Below are positions 1-8,998 of a DNA stretch of 64,000 nucleotides, piece by piece. Origin of the DNA: Gammaproteobacteria bacterium (GTDB lineage: Bacteria; Pseudomonadota; Gammaproteobacteria; GCA-001735895). The notes under the pieces are model-generated. The model saw nothing but the letters and a program-made list of their open reading frames with translations. It made no database searches and was not told where the DNA came from. The number at the start of each line of letters is the position of its first letter. The first letter of the stretch is position 1. The translations under genes and the position numbers were made by a program. The DNA is taken from positions 16,525 to 80,524 of the forward strand of contig JAAEMR010000048.1 of assembly GCA_024225395.1 (NCBI GenBank), given 5' to 3'.

Positions 1-2
1 CA

Positions 3-881
3 CCTACCGCCATTCGTGCCCTGATGGCCGCGGGCGAAGAGCCGGTTAAGAAAACCAGGCGAGCTTCATTACGTTTGCTCGGAACAGTGGGTGAACCAAT
101 AAATCCTGAAGCCTGGGACTGGTATTATCGAGTTGTTGGTGATAGCCGTTGTCCTATCGTTGACACCTGGTGGCAAACTGAAACCGGTGGACACATGCTG
201 ACACCGCTACCAGGTGCTACTCCTTTAAAACCAGGTTCAGCAACATTTCCATTTTTTGGAGTCGAACCGGTATTGCTGGATGATGAAGGAAAAGAAATTG
301 ATGGAAATCCAGCGTCTGGTAACCTGGCAATTAAACGTCCGTGGCCTGGACAGTTAAGAACTTTGTATGGTGATCATCAGCGTTTTTATGACACTTATTT
401 TTCAACCTATAAAGGCTACTATTTCACCGGTGACGGTGCCAAACGTGATGCCGATGGTTATTACTGGATTACCGGTCGAGTCGATGATGTGTTAAATGTA
501 TCTGGACATCGCCTGGGAACTGCAGAAATTGAATCGGCACTGGTATTGCACGAAAAGGTGGCAGAGTCTGCTGTGGTTGGATATCCACACGATATAACCG
601 GTCAGGGTATCTATGCCTATGTGACGTTAATGACAGGTCTGGAACCTACGGATGATTTAAAAGCTGAACTGGTTGCTTTGGTCAGGAAAGAAATTGGTCC
701 TATTGCCAAGGTGAATTTGATCCAGTGGGCACCAGGTCTACCAAAAACTCGTTCGGGTAAAATTATGCGTCGTATTTTGCGTAAAATTGCCGCTAACGAA
801 CTGGATAGTCTGGGTGATACATCAACCCTGGCCGACCCTTCTGTAGTTGACCACTTAATTGAAAATCGAGAAAATAAATAA
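3..881 (+). CDS. acsA: Acetyl-CoA synthetase, C-terminal part (5' end outside window)
   Basis: The frame is open from the first bases (PTAIRAL precedes the first Met), so the gene starts upstream of the window and only its last 292 residues are here. The enzyme activates acetate to acetyl-CoA through an acetyl-AMP intermediate in the cytoplasm. Visible family motifs are WWQTETGG (acyl-adenylate binding), [32 protein letters not shown] (hinge and C-domain) and [11 protein letters not shown] near the C-terminus. That last motif holds the lysine needed for adenylation and regulated by acetylation in this family. WWQTETGG rather than TGW separates it from the propionyl-CoA synthetase at 21.9 kb. 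It stands next to C2/C3 assimilation genes. The partial status is certain and the family call is very secure; preference for acetate over other short acids is inferred. Confidence 0.93.
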   Translation, partial: PTAIRALMAAGEEPVKKTRRASLRLLGTVGEPINPEAWDWYYRVVGDSRCPIVDTWWQTETGGHMLTPLPGATPLKPGSATFPFFGVEPVLLDDEGKEIDGNPASGNLAIKRPWPGQLRTLYGDHQRFYDTYFSTYKGYYFTGDGAKRDADGYYWITGRVDDVLNVSGHRLGTAEIESALVLHEKVAESAVVGYPHDITGQGIYAYVTLMTGLEPTDDLKAELVALVRKEIGPIAKVNLIQWAPGLPKTRSGKIMRRILRKIAANELDSLGDTSTLADPSVVDHLIENRENK

Positions 882-928
882 GCCTTCTGGCTTTTATAAT
901 TTGATGCCGGCATAGCTGTCGGCATCAA
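881..928 (+). terminator. Probable terminator hairpins after acsA
   Basis: Two hairpins follow the acsA stop. AGCC-TTCT-GGCT followed by TTTT lies at 881-895. A 9-bp perfect stem, TTGATGCCG/CGGCATCAA with a 10-nt loop, lies at 901-928. The first has a short T-run; the second has none and could be a processing or stability element. Confidence 0.5.
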
Positions 929-945
929 CACTTCAGGGCACCTAG

Positions 946-1614
946 ATGAATACCTTAGCTTTTGATGTTTATGGCACTTTAATCAACACTTATGGAATGG
1001 TTGATTTGTTACAGCGCTATATTGGTGAGGACAAAGCAGTCCCTTTTGCCACATTATGGCGAGATAAGCAGCTCGAATATTCTTTTCGTCGCAGCATGAT
1101 GAATCGCTATGAACCCTTTTATACCTGCACCGGAAATGCGCTGGATTATTGTATCGAGGCATTCGATGTATCTATTACAACTGATCAGCATTTCAGTTTA
1201 ATAAAAAGGTATCAAAATTTACCCGTATTTAAAGATGTTGTTCAGGCTCTAAAAACGTTGAGCGCACGTGATGATTTACAACTTTTTGCTTTAACCAATG
1301 GCCCGCTCGAAGATGTTGAAAAATTATTTGAAGATGACCAGATAAATCAGTATTTCAAGGAAATTATTAGTGCCGATGAAATTAAAAAATTTAAACCGGA
1401 TCCTGCTATTTATGAACATTTTTTGAAAAGAGCTGGAGCCAAAGCTGAAGATAGCTGGTTAATATCAGGTAATGGTTTTGATGTGATGGGCGCCGGTAAT
1501 TGTGGTATGAACAGTGTCTGGATCAAGCGTGATTTAAAGCAACAACTGGACTCATGGGGCGTTCAACCGACTTTTTCTATTCACTCCTTGTCTGAGCTTA
1601 ATGCATTGATCTAA
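946..1614 (+). CDS. HAD-superfamily hydrolase, (S)-2-haloacid dehalogenase type II-like
   Basis: This 222-residue protein has the whole HAD core. FDVYGTLI near residue 6 gives the nucleophile Asp. LTNGPLE near residue 124 is motif II. KFKPDPAIYEHF gives the motif III lysine. SGNGFDVMGAGNCGM is the acidic loop region, which in the type II haloacid dehalogenase branch has S/N in place of the usual Asp pair. Length and motif spacing fit type II L-2-haloacid dehalogenases, which replace halide by hydroxyl on 2-haloalkanoic acids. Many members of this branch act on other substrates, so the substrate is not certain. It lies alone between acsA and a convergent radical SAM gene; the ribosome site (AGGGCAC) is weak. 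Confidence 0.8.
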   Translation: MNTLAFDVYGTLINTYGMVDLLQRYIGEDKAVPFATLWRDKQLEYSFRRSMMNRYEPFYTCTGNALDYCIEAFDVSITTDQHFSLIKRYQNLPVFKDVVQALKTLSARDDLQLFALTNGPLEDVEKLFEDDQINQYFKEIISADEIKKFKPDPAIYEHFLKRAGAKAEDSWLISGNGFDVMGAGNCGMNSVWIKRDLKQQLDSWGVQPTFSIHSLSELNALI

Positions 1615-1645
1615 TTTTCTGCCGGGGAAAAAGTGTGTGACAACT

Positions 1646-2533
1646 TTAGAAACCTCGTTGCCACTCCTGCCGTAAATTTGTAGAATTTTGATTGTGGATG
1701 GCATGTTGTACCTGTTTTAGCAGTTGATCTTTATCTCGCCCGAGAATGCCTTTCAGTATCAGGTAGTTGGATGCATGATCACTACGAAAAATCGTTTTTT
1801 CAAGTTCCAGATGTTGTAATAAAATTTCCATTTCATTAAATAGTTCAGCGGGTTTCAGGGCAGAAAAATTGCCTCCAAAAGCCTGTTGGAAACGCTCTTC
1901 TCCATGATAAAAAGTGACCACCAGAGTCGCCAGATAATCCGGTTGAGCTGCATTCATTAAACGAGCAGAATTAATAGCATGTTGCTCACTGTATTTTGTG
2001 CCGCCAAGACCATTAAGAATCATCACCGAGCTTTTCATCCGGGCATTTTTTATTTTTGTTAATGCAATGAGGGAGGAGTCAAAGGACTCACCTTTTTGAA
2101 CTTTTTCCAGCAGTAGGTCATCACCGGTTTCACAGCCTACATACATCAGCGTTAAACCCATAGTTTGCAACTGGAGTAATTCATCCTCAGTTTTGTTGAG
2201 TAAGTTTCTGGGTAAACAATAGGATGAAACACGTTGTGTGTCCGGCAGGTATTTATTAATTAATGACATGATGCCATGCAGGCGTTTGAAGGACAGCGAC
2301 ATGGCATCACCATCAGCCAGGAATATGCGGCGATACTGCTGCCCGGATCTTTCGATGAGCTGTAATTCCTGCTCAATATCGGTTAGTGATTTTGGGCGAA
2401 ATTTTTTCTGTGGTTCGGTGTACATGTCGCAGAATGTACAATTATTCCATGAGCATCCGTTCGTCACCTGTAGAATCAGCGAGTTAGCTTCGCTGGGTGG
2501 TCTGAATACAGGTTCTATATATTCCAGGTACAT
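1646..2533 (-). CDS. Radical SAM protein with CX4CX2C cluster motif
   Basis: This 295-residue protein binds a 4Fe-4S cluster and S-adenosylmethionine through Cys27, Cys32 and Cys35 (CSWNNCTFC). The spacing is CX4CX2C rather than the classical CX3CX2C, a variant found in a group of short uncharacterised radical SAM proteins related to COG1032. Other conserved pieces are FLADGDAM, YVGCETGDD and ILNGLGG, which resemble the GGE, ribose and beta-strand motifs of the TIM barrel. There is no obvious second cluster or substrate domain, so the reaction is unknown. It lies downstream of acuI on the same strand, after a 76-nt gap with a hairpin, and may be read through from the prp/acuI transcript. Confidence 0.8.
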   Translation of the reverse strand: MYLEYIEPVFRPPSEANSLILQVTNGCSWNNCTFCDMYTEPQKKFRPKSLTDIEQELQLIERSGQQYRRIFLADGDAMSLSFKRLHGIMSLINKYLPDTQRVSSYCLPRNLLNKTEDELLQLQTMGLTLMYVGCETGDDLLLEKVQKGESFDSSLIALTKIKNARMKSSVMILNGLGGTKYSEQHAINSARLMNAAQPDYLATLVVTFYHGEERFQQAFGGNFSALKPAELFNEMEILLQHLELEKTIFRSDHASNYLILKGILGRDKDQLLKQVQHAIHNQNSTNLRQEWQRGF

Positions 2534-2568
2534 TAATAACTACTCAGCTGCCGGCTTGCTCAGAGAAT

Positions 2569-2601
2569 GGGGTTGGTAGCATTTAGATTAACTCCAACCC
2601 C
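2569..2601 (-). terminator. Hairpin between acuI and the radical SAM gene
   Basis: A perfect 8-bp stem GGGGTTGG/CCAACCCC with a 17-nt loop lies just after the acuI stop and before the radical SAM start. There is no T-run on the minus strand, so it may be a weak terminator or an RNA processing site. Confidence 0.35.
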
Positions 2602-2609
2602 TATAAATA

Positions 2610-3599
2610 CTAATCAGGAATTTTCACAATAGTTCGGCCTCGAATCTGACCTTTAAGAATAGCTACCGCAGCTTCGGGGATTTCTTCAAAGCCAATTTCA
2701 CTGGACATGGATTCAAGTATGTCCATATCCAGATCTGTTCCAAGCCGTTGCCATGCGATAAGTCGTGTTTGCATCGGGCAAGTGACAGAATCAATTCCAT
2801 GTAATGAAATACCACGTAAAATAAATGGCGCGACAGATGTCGGTAAATCCATCGATTCAGCCAACCCACAGGCAGCAACTGCACCACCAGTTTTTACCTG
2901 GCTCAATACATTGGCCAGGGTAAATCCTCCAGCGACATCGATGGCACCAGCCCAGCGTTCTTTTGCTAAAGGTCGTGCCTTTTCAGAAAATTCACTACGA
3001 TCCAGGATGTTATCTGCGCCCAGCTTTTTCAGGTAATCAGATTCCTGCATGCGACCGGTAGTGGCGGTGACGCTGTAACCTAGTTTGTGTAAAACCGCGA
3101 GTGCAATGCTGCCAACACCTCCGGCTGCTCCGGTTACCAGGATCTCGCCATCTTCGGGTTTGATACCATGATTTTCCAGTGCCAGCACACATAACATGGC
3201 GGTAAAACCAGCTGTACCAATGGCCATTGCCTGCCGTGTGCTCATGCCGTCAGGTAAGGGAACCAGCCATTCGCTTTTTACTCGAGCCACTCCAGTATAG
3301 CCGCCATTGAACCTTTCACCAATGCCATAACCGGTTAATACAACGCGGTCGCCAGGTTTGAATGAGTCGCTATCAGAGTGAGTCACGGTACCGGCTAAAT
3401 CTATACCGGGAATGAGAGGAGGCTTGCGAATAATCATCGCAGTTTTGACCATTGCGAGACCATCTTTATAGTTTAAACCTGAGTACTCGACTTTAACGGT
3501 GACATCACCATCCATTAAGTCATCGGTTGTTAATTCTGTACGGGATACGACAGGACCCGAATCAGATTCAGTGGCTAGCCATGCAGGAAATGTATTCAT
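2610..3599 (-). CDS. acuI: Acrylyl-CoA reductase (NADPH), YhdH/AcuI family
   Basis: This 329-residue medium-chain dehydrogenase/reductase lacks the zinc sites. GLNYKDGLAM (residues 41-50), PGIDLAGTV (64-72) and the NADPH-binding GAAGGVGS (157-164) are typical of the YhdH/YhfP/AcuI group. AcuI reduces acrylyl-CoA to propionyl-CoA. That fits its place beside the 2-methylcitrate cycle genes, which consume propionyl-CoA, and suggests use of acrylate, 3-hydroxypropionate or DMSP-derived carbon. It is on the same strand as prpBC-acnD-prpF, separated from prpF by a decayed dehydratase gene. The family call is secure; the physiological substrate is inferred from the neighbours. Confidence 0.85.
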   Translation of the reverse strand: MNTFPAWLATESDSGPVVSRTELTTDDLMDGDVTVKVEYSGLNYKDGLAMVKTAMIIRKPPLIPGIDLAGTVTHSDSDSFKPGDRVVLTGYGIGERFNGGYTGVARVKSEWLVPLPDGMSTRQAMAIGTAGFTAMLCVLALENHGIKPEDGEILVTGAAGGVGSIALAVLHKLGYSVTATTGRMQESDYLKKLGADNILDRSEFSEKARPLAKERWAGAIDVAGGFTLANVLSQVKTGGAVAACGLAESMDLPTSVAPFILRGISLHGIDSVTCPMQTRLIAWQRLGTDLDMDILESMSSEIGFEEIPEAAVAILKGQIRGRTIVKIPD

Positions 3600-3687
3600 A
3601 ATTTTTAAATCTCAGTAGTTATAGCCTTGATCAAGCCCGGGGATAGAACAGGCTTTGCGAATTTCATCGGAAGAAGCATTACAGCCT

Positions 3688-3947
3688 CTAAACTGTAACG
3701 CAACCTTTTTTACCTTTTAATGGCTGCTTAAGTTTTATTGCTGCCATGATTGTTGAAGCACCACCGCGTATTTTGAAACTGCCTGTCGGATTCTGGTTTT
3801 CGTATTTAATATAAATCTGTGCCCCAGCAGTTTGCTTAATGACCTGTTTTGCTGGCATTGGGTGGGTATCAGATACGCAGCAATGATAGATTGTACCTTT
3901 GGTGATTCATCAACGGAAACAGGGCTGTTTATTAATTCATCAATCAT
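3688..3947 (-). pseudogene. Decayed threonine/serine dehydratase (PLP fold type II) fragment
   Basis: Reading on the minus strand from ATG at 3947, one frame gives a dehydratase N-terminal helix ending RSLSKLLG. The next frame, after loss of about one base near 3824, continues AQIYIKYENQNPTGSFKIRG and GASTIMAAIKLKQPLKGKKG, ending at TAG 3688. GSFKIRG is the pyridoxal-phosphate lysine motif of threonine ammonia-lyases. The active enzyme should continue with the SAGNH motif and about 250 more residues, which are absent. The fragment is therefore both frameshifted and 3'-truncated. It sits 22 nt after prpF. The rest of 3600-3969 shows no other gene. Confidence 0.72.
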
Positions 3948-3969
3948 CTTTTATCAATTGGGAAATAAA

Positions 3970-5148
3970 TTAAAAATAATCACCGGGTATGTATACCCTG
4001 CCTTCCATCAGTACCCGCGCACTACGGCTCATGATAACTTTGTTGACGGTCCAGTTTTCATTATTTTTACCGGCCTCAGCGCCCACGCGTAAAGTGCCTG
4101 AAGGATGCCCAAAACGAACGGCTTTACGCTTGACTCCACCGGCGGCACTATTTACTAGTGTTCCAGGAATTGCAGCAGCAGTTCCAATGGCTACTGCGGC
4201 TGTGCCCATCATGGCGTGATGTAGCTTGCCCATCGACAGGGCGCGAACATTCAACTCGATATCTTCAGTAGTTATTTGTTTGCCACTAGAGGAAGTGTAC
4301 CCCAGTGCGGGTGCCACAAAAGCAACTTTGGGCGTATGTTGTCGATCTGCCGCCTGTTCAACCTTTTCTATTAATCCCATTCGAATGGCGCCATAAGCAC
4401 GGATGGTTTCAAACATTACAAGCGCGTTATCATCTCCATTAATCGCTTCCTGTAGTTCCTGGCCTGTATAACCGATGTCTTCAGCATTCAGGAATATGGT
4501 CGGGATGCCTGCGTTGATCATGGTTGCCCTGAAAGTGCCCACACCGGGTACATCCAGATCGTCAACCAGGTTTCCAGTGGGGAACATGGCTTCATTCATA
4601 TCAACCGGGCTGATGAATTCGACCTGAACTTCGGCAGCCGGGAAAGTCACACCATCAAGTTCAAAATCGCCAGTTTCCTGGACCTCGCCATTTGTTATAG
4701 GCACATGTGCAATGATGGTTTTTTTTATATTTGCCTGCCAGATACGTACGATAGCAACACCATTATCGGGAATTCGTTCTGCATTCACCAGGCCACTGCT
4801 GATAGCAAAAGAACCGACCGCTGCCGTCAGGTTGCCACAGTTACCGCTCCAGTCGACAAACGCCCGATCTATAGCTACCTGACCGAACAGGTAATCGACA
4901 TCGTGATCGGGCTGGCTGCTTTTTGACAATATGACGGTTTTGCTGGTACTCGAGGTAGCACCGCCCATGCCGTCTGTCTGTTTGCCGTAAGGGTCGGGGC
5001 TGCCAATCACGCGCAGTAGCAGGGCATCGCGTGCAGGCCCGGCAACCTGTGCCGGTTCCGGCAGGTCGGTCAGATTGAAGAAGACACCTTTACTGGTGCC
5101 GCCACGCATGTAAGTGGCGGGGATTTTGATCTGTGGTAGAGTTGACAT
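3970..5148 (-). CDS. prpF: 2-methylaconitate cis-trans isomerase PrpF
   Basis: This 392-residue protein has the diaminopimelate-epimerase-like fold. Signatures are the N-terminal IPATYMRGGTSKGVFF, then DGMGGATSSTSK, DWSGNCGNLTAAVGSFAI and GHPSGTLRVG near the C-terminus. PrpF isomerises the 2-methylaconitate formed by AcnD so that it can be rehydrated to 2-methylisocitrate. Its length is normal. The start codon lies 12 nt after the acnD stop, with an AGGAGGCAAC-type ribosome site between them, so the two are one operon. The acnD/prpF pair replaces PrpD in many proteobacteria, and no prpD is present in the window. Confidence 0.95.
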   Translation of the reverse strand: MSTLPQIKIPATYMRGGTSKGVFFNLTDLPEPAQVAGPARDALLLRVIGSPDPYGKQTDGMGGATSSTSKTVILSKSSQPDHDVDYLFGQVAIDRAFVDWSGNCGNLTAAVGSFAISSGLVNAERIPDNGVAIVRIWQANIKKTIIAHVPITNGEVQETGDFELDGVTFPAAEVQVEFISPVDMNEAMFPTGNLVDDLDVPGVGTFRATMINAGIPTIFLNAEDIGYTGQELQEAINGDDNALVMFETIRAYGAIRMGLIEKVEQAADRQHTPKVAFVAPALGYTSSSGKQITTEDIELNVRALSMGKLHHAMMGTAAVAIGTAAAIPGTLVNSAAGGVKRKAVRFGHPSGTLRVGAEAGKNNENWTVNKVIMSRSARVLMEGRVYIPGDYF

Positions 5149-5160
5149 GATGGTTGCCTC

Positions 5161-7785
5161 CTAAGTAGCCGTGTTCGATTCAAGGAAGTCCTGAGCGAAA
5201 CGCTGAAGGACTCCACCGGCTGAATAGACATGAACTTCTTCGGCGGTATCCAGACGGCAGGTAACCGGAATCTCGATTGATTCACCATTAGCCCGCGTCA
5301 TTAGTACTTTCAAATCTTTACGCGGTTCAACTTCACCGATCACATCGTATGTTTCGGTGCCGTCGATGGCATAAGTTTTACGGTTTTCTCCGTTCTTGAA
5401 TTCCAGTGGTAGTACCCCCATACCGACCAGGTTAGTCCGGTGAATTCGTTCGAAACCTTCTGCAACGATGGCTTCAACACCGGCCAGCCGAACCCCTTTG
5501 GCGGCCCAGTCTCGTGAAGAACCCTGACCGTAATCGGCACCAGCAATGATAATAAGCGGTTGCTTGCGTTGCATATAAGTTTCAATCGCTTCCCACATGC
5601 GGCTTTGCTGTCCATCCGGTTCTATACGCGCCAGTGAACCCTGTTTTACGTCACCATTTTCATCCAGGCACATTTCGTTTAGTAGTTTCGGGTTGGCGAA
5701 GGTGGCTCGCTGCGCGGTCAGGTGGTCACCACGGTGTGTCGCGTAGGAGTTGAAATCGACTTCCGGTAAACCCATTTTATGCAGGTAGGCACCTGCAGCA
5801 CTGTCCAGCAAAATGGCATTAGAAGGTGACAGGTGATCGGTGGTTATATTATCACCCAGTACCGCCAGAGGACGCATTCCTTTCATAGTGCGTTTGCCTG
5901 CGAGTGCGCCTTCCCAGTAAGGGGGGCGACGGATATAAGTACTCTGTGGTTGCCAGTCATACAGCGGGCTCGCCGCTTCTTCCGCCTGACCAAGGTCGAA
6001 CATGGAATCGTAGACCTGTTTGAATTGCTCGGGTTTAACACTGTTTTTTACAATTTCATCAATTTCATCGTCGCTGGGCCAGATATCTTTCAGGGTAATC
6101 GGGTTACCATTTTTATCGGTTCCCAGTGCATCCTGTTCGATATCAAAACGTACGGTACCAGCTATGGCGTAAGCAACAACCAGTGGAGGTGAAGCCAGAA
6201 AGGCTTGTTTGGCATAGGGATGAATACGGCCATCGAAGTTCCGATTTCCGGATAAAACGGCTGTCGTGTACAGGTCACGGTTTATTACTTCCTGTTGAAT
6301 TTTTGGGTCCAGTGCGCCACTCATGCCGTTACAGGTGGTGCAGGCATAAGCCACAATACCAAAGCCCAGTTTCTCCATTTCAGCAAGTAGACCCGCATCT
6401 TCCAGGTAAAGTTTGGCCACTTTAGAGCCGGGTGCAAAGGAGGACTTGACCCAGGGTTTACGGGTTAATCCAAGTTCATTTGCCTTACGCGCAACCAGGC
6501 CGGCTGCGACCACGTTGCGTGGGTTACTGGTGTTGGTACAACTGGTAATCGCCGCAATGATTACCGCTCCATCCGGCATTTTCCCCTCATTTTCTTCAGC
6601 TATAACCTTGTCTAAATCACCTGCTATACCACGCGCTTCAAGTTCAGCGGTAGGCAGGCGTCGATGCGGGTTGGAAGGCCCCGCCATGTTGCGGCATACG
6701 GAAGACAGGTCAAATTCAAGCACGCGTTCATATTCCGCCTGTTGCAGGCTGTCTGCCCACAGACCGGTTGTTCTGGCGTAATTTTCAACCAGTTCAACCT
6801 GTTGGGTATCCCGTCCTGTCAACTTGAGATAATCGATAGTTTGCTGGTCAATATAAAACATCCCGGCTGAAGCACCGAATTCCGGTGTCATGTTGGAAAT
6901 GGTAGCACGATCACCGATGGTCAGATTGGCCGCTCCTTCTCCGTAGAACTCAAGATATGAGGAAACAACTTTTTCATTGCGCAGAAATTCGGTAATAGCC
7001 AAAACGATATCAGTTGCAGTAATACCGGGCTGACGCTTTCCTGTCAGCCTGACACCGATAATATCTGGCAGGCGCATCATGGAAGGACGACCAAGCATGA
7101 CGGTTTCGGCTTCCAGTCCACCCACGCCAATGGCGATAACCCCAAGCGCATCAATATGAGGCGTATGGCTGTCCGTGCCTACACAGGTATCAGGGTAAGC
7201 GACCCCTTCACGAGCCTGAATGACAGGAGACATCTTCTCCAGATTGATCTGGTGCATTATGCCGTTACCTGCAGGGATAACGTCCACGTTCTGGAAAGCA
7301 GTTTTGGTCCACTCGATAAAATGGAAGCGGTCTTCGTTTCGACGGTCTTCGATGTTACGGTTCTTTTCAAAAGCATCCGGGTCGGCTCCACCATGCTCAA
7401 CTGCCAGTGAGTGATCTACAATCAGTTGAGTGGGTACCACAGGATTTACCCTGGATGGATCGCCGCCCTGATCGGCAATAGCATCACGCAGCCCGGCCAG
7501 GTCGACCAGTGCGGTCTGACCTAGAATGTCATGACAGACCACGCGTGCCGGGTACCAGGGGAAATCCAGTTCGCGTTTACGTTGGATGATCTGTTTCAAT
7601 GAATCTGTCAGTGAGGCTGGATCACATCGACGTACCAGCTGTTCTGCCAGTACGCGTGAGGTGTAGGGCAGTTTGTCATAAGCACCGGGCTGGATTGCTT
7701 CGATCGCAGCACGGGTATCGAAATAATCCAGCTTGCTGCGGGGTAAAGGTTTGCGGTATTCAGTGTTCATAATTTTATCGCTCAA
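5161..7785 (-). CDS. acnD: Fe/S-dependent 2-methylcitrate dehydratase AcnD
   Basis: This 874-residue aconitase-family enzyme dehydrates 2-methylcitrate to 2-methylaconitate. The three cluster cysteines are visible in SCTNTSNP (about residue 416) and CTTCNG (about 481 and 484). Further motifs are GVGGLEAE, the swivel-domain GDNITTDHLSPSNAI and ADYGQGSSRDWAAKG with the substrate-binding Ser-Arg. Neighbours prpC and prpF distinguish it from housekeeping AcnA. A 56-nt gap containing a strong hairpin separates it from prpC. Length and motifs are complete. Confidence 0.95.
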   Translation of the reverse strand: MSDKIMNTEYRKPLPRSKLDYFDTRAAIEAIQPGAYDKLPYTSRVLAEQLVRRCDPASLTDSLKQIIQRKRELDFPWYPARVVCHDILGQTALVDLAGLRDAIADQGGDPSRVNPVVPTQLIVDHSLAVEHGGADPDAFEKNRNIEDRRNEDRFHFIEWTKTAFQNVDVIPAGNGIMHQINLEKMSPVIQAREGVAYPDTCVGTDSHTPHIDALGVIAIGVGGLEAETVMLGRPSMMRLPDIIGVRLTGKRQPGITATDIVLAITEFLRNEKVVSSYLEFYGEGAANLTIGDRATISNMTPEFGASAGMFYIDQQTIDYLKLTGRDTQQVELVENYARTTGLWADSLQQAEYERVLEFDLSSVCRNMAGPSNPHRRLPTAELEARGIAGDLDKVIAEENEGKMPDGAVIIAAITSCTNTSNPRNVVAAGLVARKANELGLTRKPWVKSSFAPGSKVAKLYLEDAGLLAEMEKLGFGIVAYACTTCNGMSGALDPKIQQEVINRDLYTTAVLSGNRNFDGRIHPYAKQAFLASPPLVVAYAIAGTVRFDIEQDALGTDKNGNPITLKDIWPSDDEIDEIVKNSVKPEQFKQVYDSMFDLGQAEEAASPLYDWQPQSTYIRRPPYWEGALAGKRTMKGMRPLAVLGDNITTDHLSPSNAILLDSAAGAYLHKMGLPEVDFNSYATHRGDHLTAQRATFANPKLLNEMCLDENGDVKQGSLARIEPDGQQSRMWEAIETYMQRKQPLIIIAGADYGQGSSRDWAAKGVRLAGVEAIVAEGFERIHRTNLVGMGVLPLEFKNGENRKTYAIDGTETYDVIGEVEPRKDLKVLMTRANGESIEIPVTCRLDTAEEVHVYSAGGVLQRFAQDFLESNTAT

Positions 7786-7791
7786 AATAAA

Positions 7792-7819
7792 GCCAGTACT
7801 TTTATGATGTAGTACTGGC
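7792..7819 (-). promoter_or_regulatory. Intercistronic hairpin between prpC and acnD
   Basis: A perfect 9-bp inverted repeat GCCAGTACT/AGTACTGGC with a 10-nt loop lies between the prpC stop and the acnD start, without a T-run on the minus strand. It probably protects the prpBC message or trims read-through, giving unequal enzyme amounts. Confidence 0.5.
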
Positions 7820-7841
7820 CTTAGTCAGATGAATGAGAATT

Positions 7842-8996
7842 TTAGCGCTTTTCGATAGAAACGTATGGGCGATTCTCTGGTCCGTTATAATTAGCTGAAG
7901 GACGAATGATCTTGCCATCTTCGCGTTGTTCAATGACGTGAGCACCCCAGCCTGAAACACGTGAAATGACAAAAAGTGGAGTAAACATATCAGTGGGTAT
8001 GCCCATCTGGTTGTAGGAAACTGCTGAGAACCAGTCCAGATTGGGGAACATTTTTTTAATATCCCACATCACATTTTCCAGGCGCTCGGCAACGTTGTAC
8101 ATTTTTGTGTTACCCGCTTCATCGGATAATTGTTTGGCAATACTCTTAATAACGTCATTACGTGGATCGCCAACGGTATATACAGGATGACCAAAACCGA
8201 TAACAATTTCCTTGCGTTCAACCCGGGCACGAATATCAGCTTCTGCTTCATCAGCTGTTTTGTAGCGGCTCTGGATGCGGAATGCTGCTTCATTCGCACC
8301 GCCGTGTTTCGAGCCTCGTAAAGCGCCGATTGCACCGGTAATAGACGAATACATATCCGAATTGGTACCTGCTATAACTCGCGCAGCAAAGGTGGAGGCA
8401 TTAAATTCATGTTCGGCATACAGGTTCAATGATGTGTGCATCGCACGAACCCAGGAATCGGGGGCTTTTTGACCGTGTAATAAATTAAGGAAATGACCTC
8501 CGATTGAGTCATCATCGGTTTCAACATCGATACGCTTACCGTTTACAGCAAAGTGATACCAGTACAGTAGAGCAGAGCCAAAGCTCGCCATCAGGCGGTC
8601 AATAATGTCGCGTGCTTCGGCTGCCGGGTGACTCTCGCTTTCCGGCATACAGGTACCGAGAACCGAACAGGCTGTTCGCATGACATCCATCGGGTGAGCT
8701 GTTGAAGGTAATGCTTCGAGCGCTTGCTTAACCGCCATGGGCAGACCACGTAATGATTTCAGTTTGGCTTTATAGGCGATAAGCTCAGAGGTATTCGGTA
8801 AGTGGCCGTGAATTAACAGGTAAGCTATTTCTTCAAATTCAGCCTTGTCGGCGAAGTCCAGAATATCATAGCCGCGATAATGTAAGTCATTTCCTGTGCG
8901 ACCCACTGTACAGATGGCGGTGTTACCGGCAGCGGTACCGGAGAGTGCTACCGACTTTTTGGCTTTCGGTAAAATTTGGTTTGGATTTTCAGACAT
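7842..8996 (-). CDS. prpC: 2-methylcitrate synthase PrpC
   Basis: This 384-residue citrate-synthase-family protein condenses propionyl-CoA with oxaloacetate. The family's [11 protein letters not shown], the catalytic region [26 protein letters not shown] with the second active-site His, and the C-terminal [13 protein letters not shown] are all present. The short N-terminus (no long citrate-synthase I domain) and its place two bases after prpB identify it as PrpC rather than GltA. It is cotranscribed with prpB; a hairpin follows it. Confidence 0.95.
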   Translation of the reverse strand: MSENPNQILPKAKKSVALSGTAAGNTAICTVGRTGNDLHYRGYDILDFADKAEFEEIAYLLIHGHLPNTSELIAYKAKLKSLRGLPMAVKQALEALPSTAHPMDVMRTACSVLGTCMPESESHPAAEARDIIDRLMASFGSALLYWYHFAVNGKRIDVETDDDSIGGHFLNLLHGQKAPDSWVRAMHTSLNLYAEHEFNASTFAARVIAGTNSDMYSSITGAIGALRGSKHGGANEAAFRIQSRYKTADEAEADIRARVERKEIVIGFGHPVYTVGDPRNDVIKSIAKQLSDEAGNTKMYNVAERLENVMWDIKKMFPNLDWFSAVSYNQMGIPTDMFTPLFVISRVSGWGAHVIEQREDGKIIRPSANYNGPENRPYVSIEKR

Positions 8997-8998
8997 AA

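Noticed and set aside
946..1614. HAD protein as phosphoglycolate phosphatase
   Set aside because: The acidic motif and the DVYGTLI start fit type II haloacid dehalogenases better, although the substrate is not proven.
5833..6781. Several plus-strand frames within acnD
   Set aside because: They are shadows of a complete, conserved acnD gene with no family resemblance.
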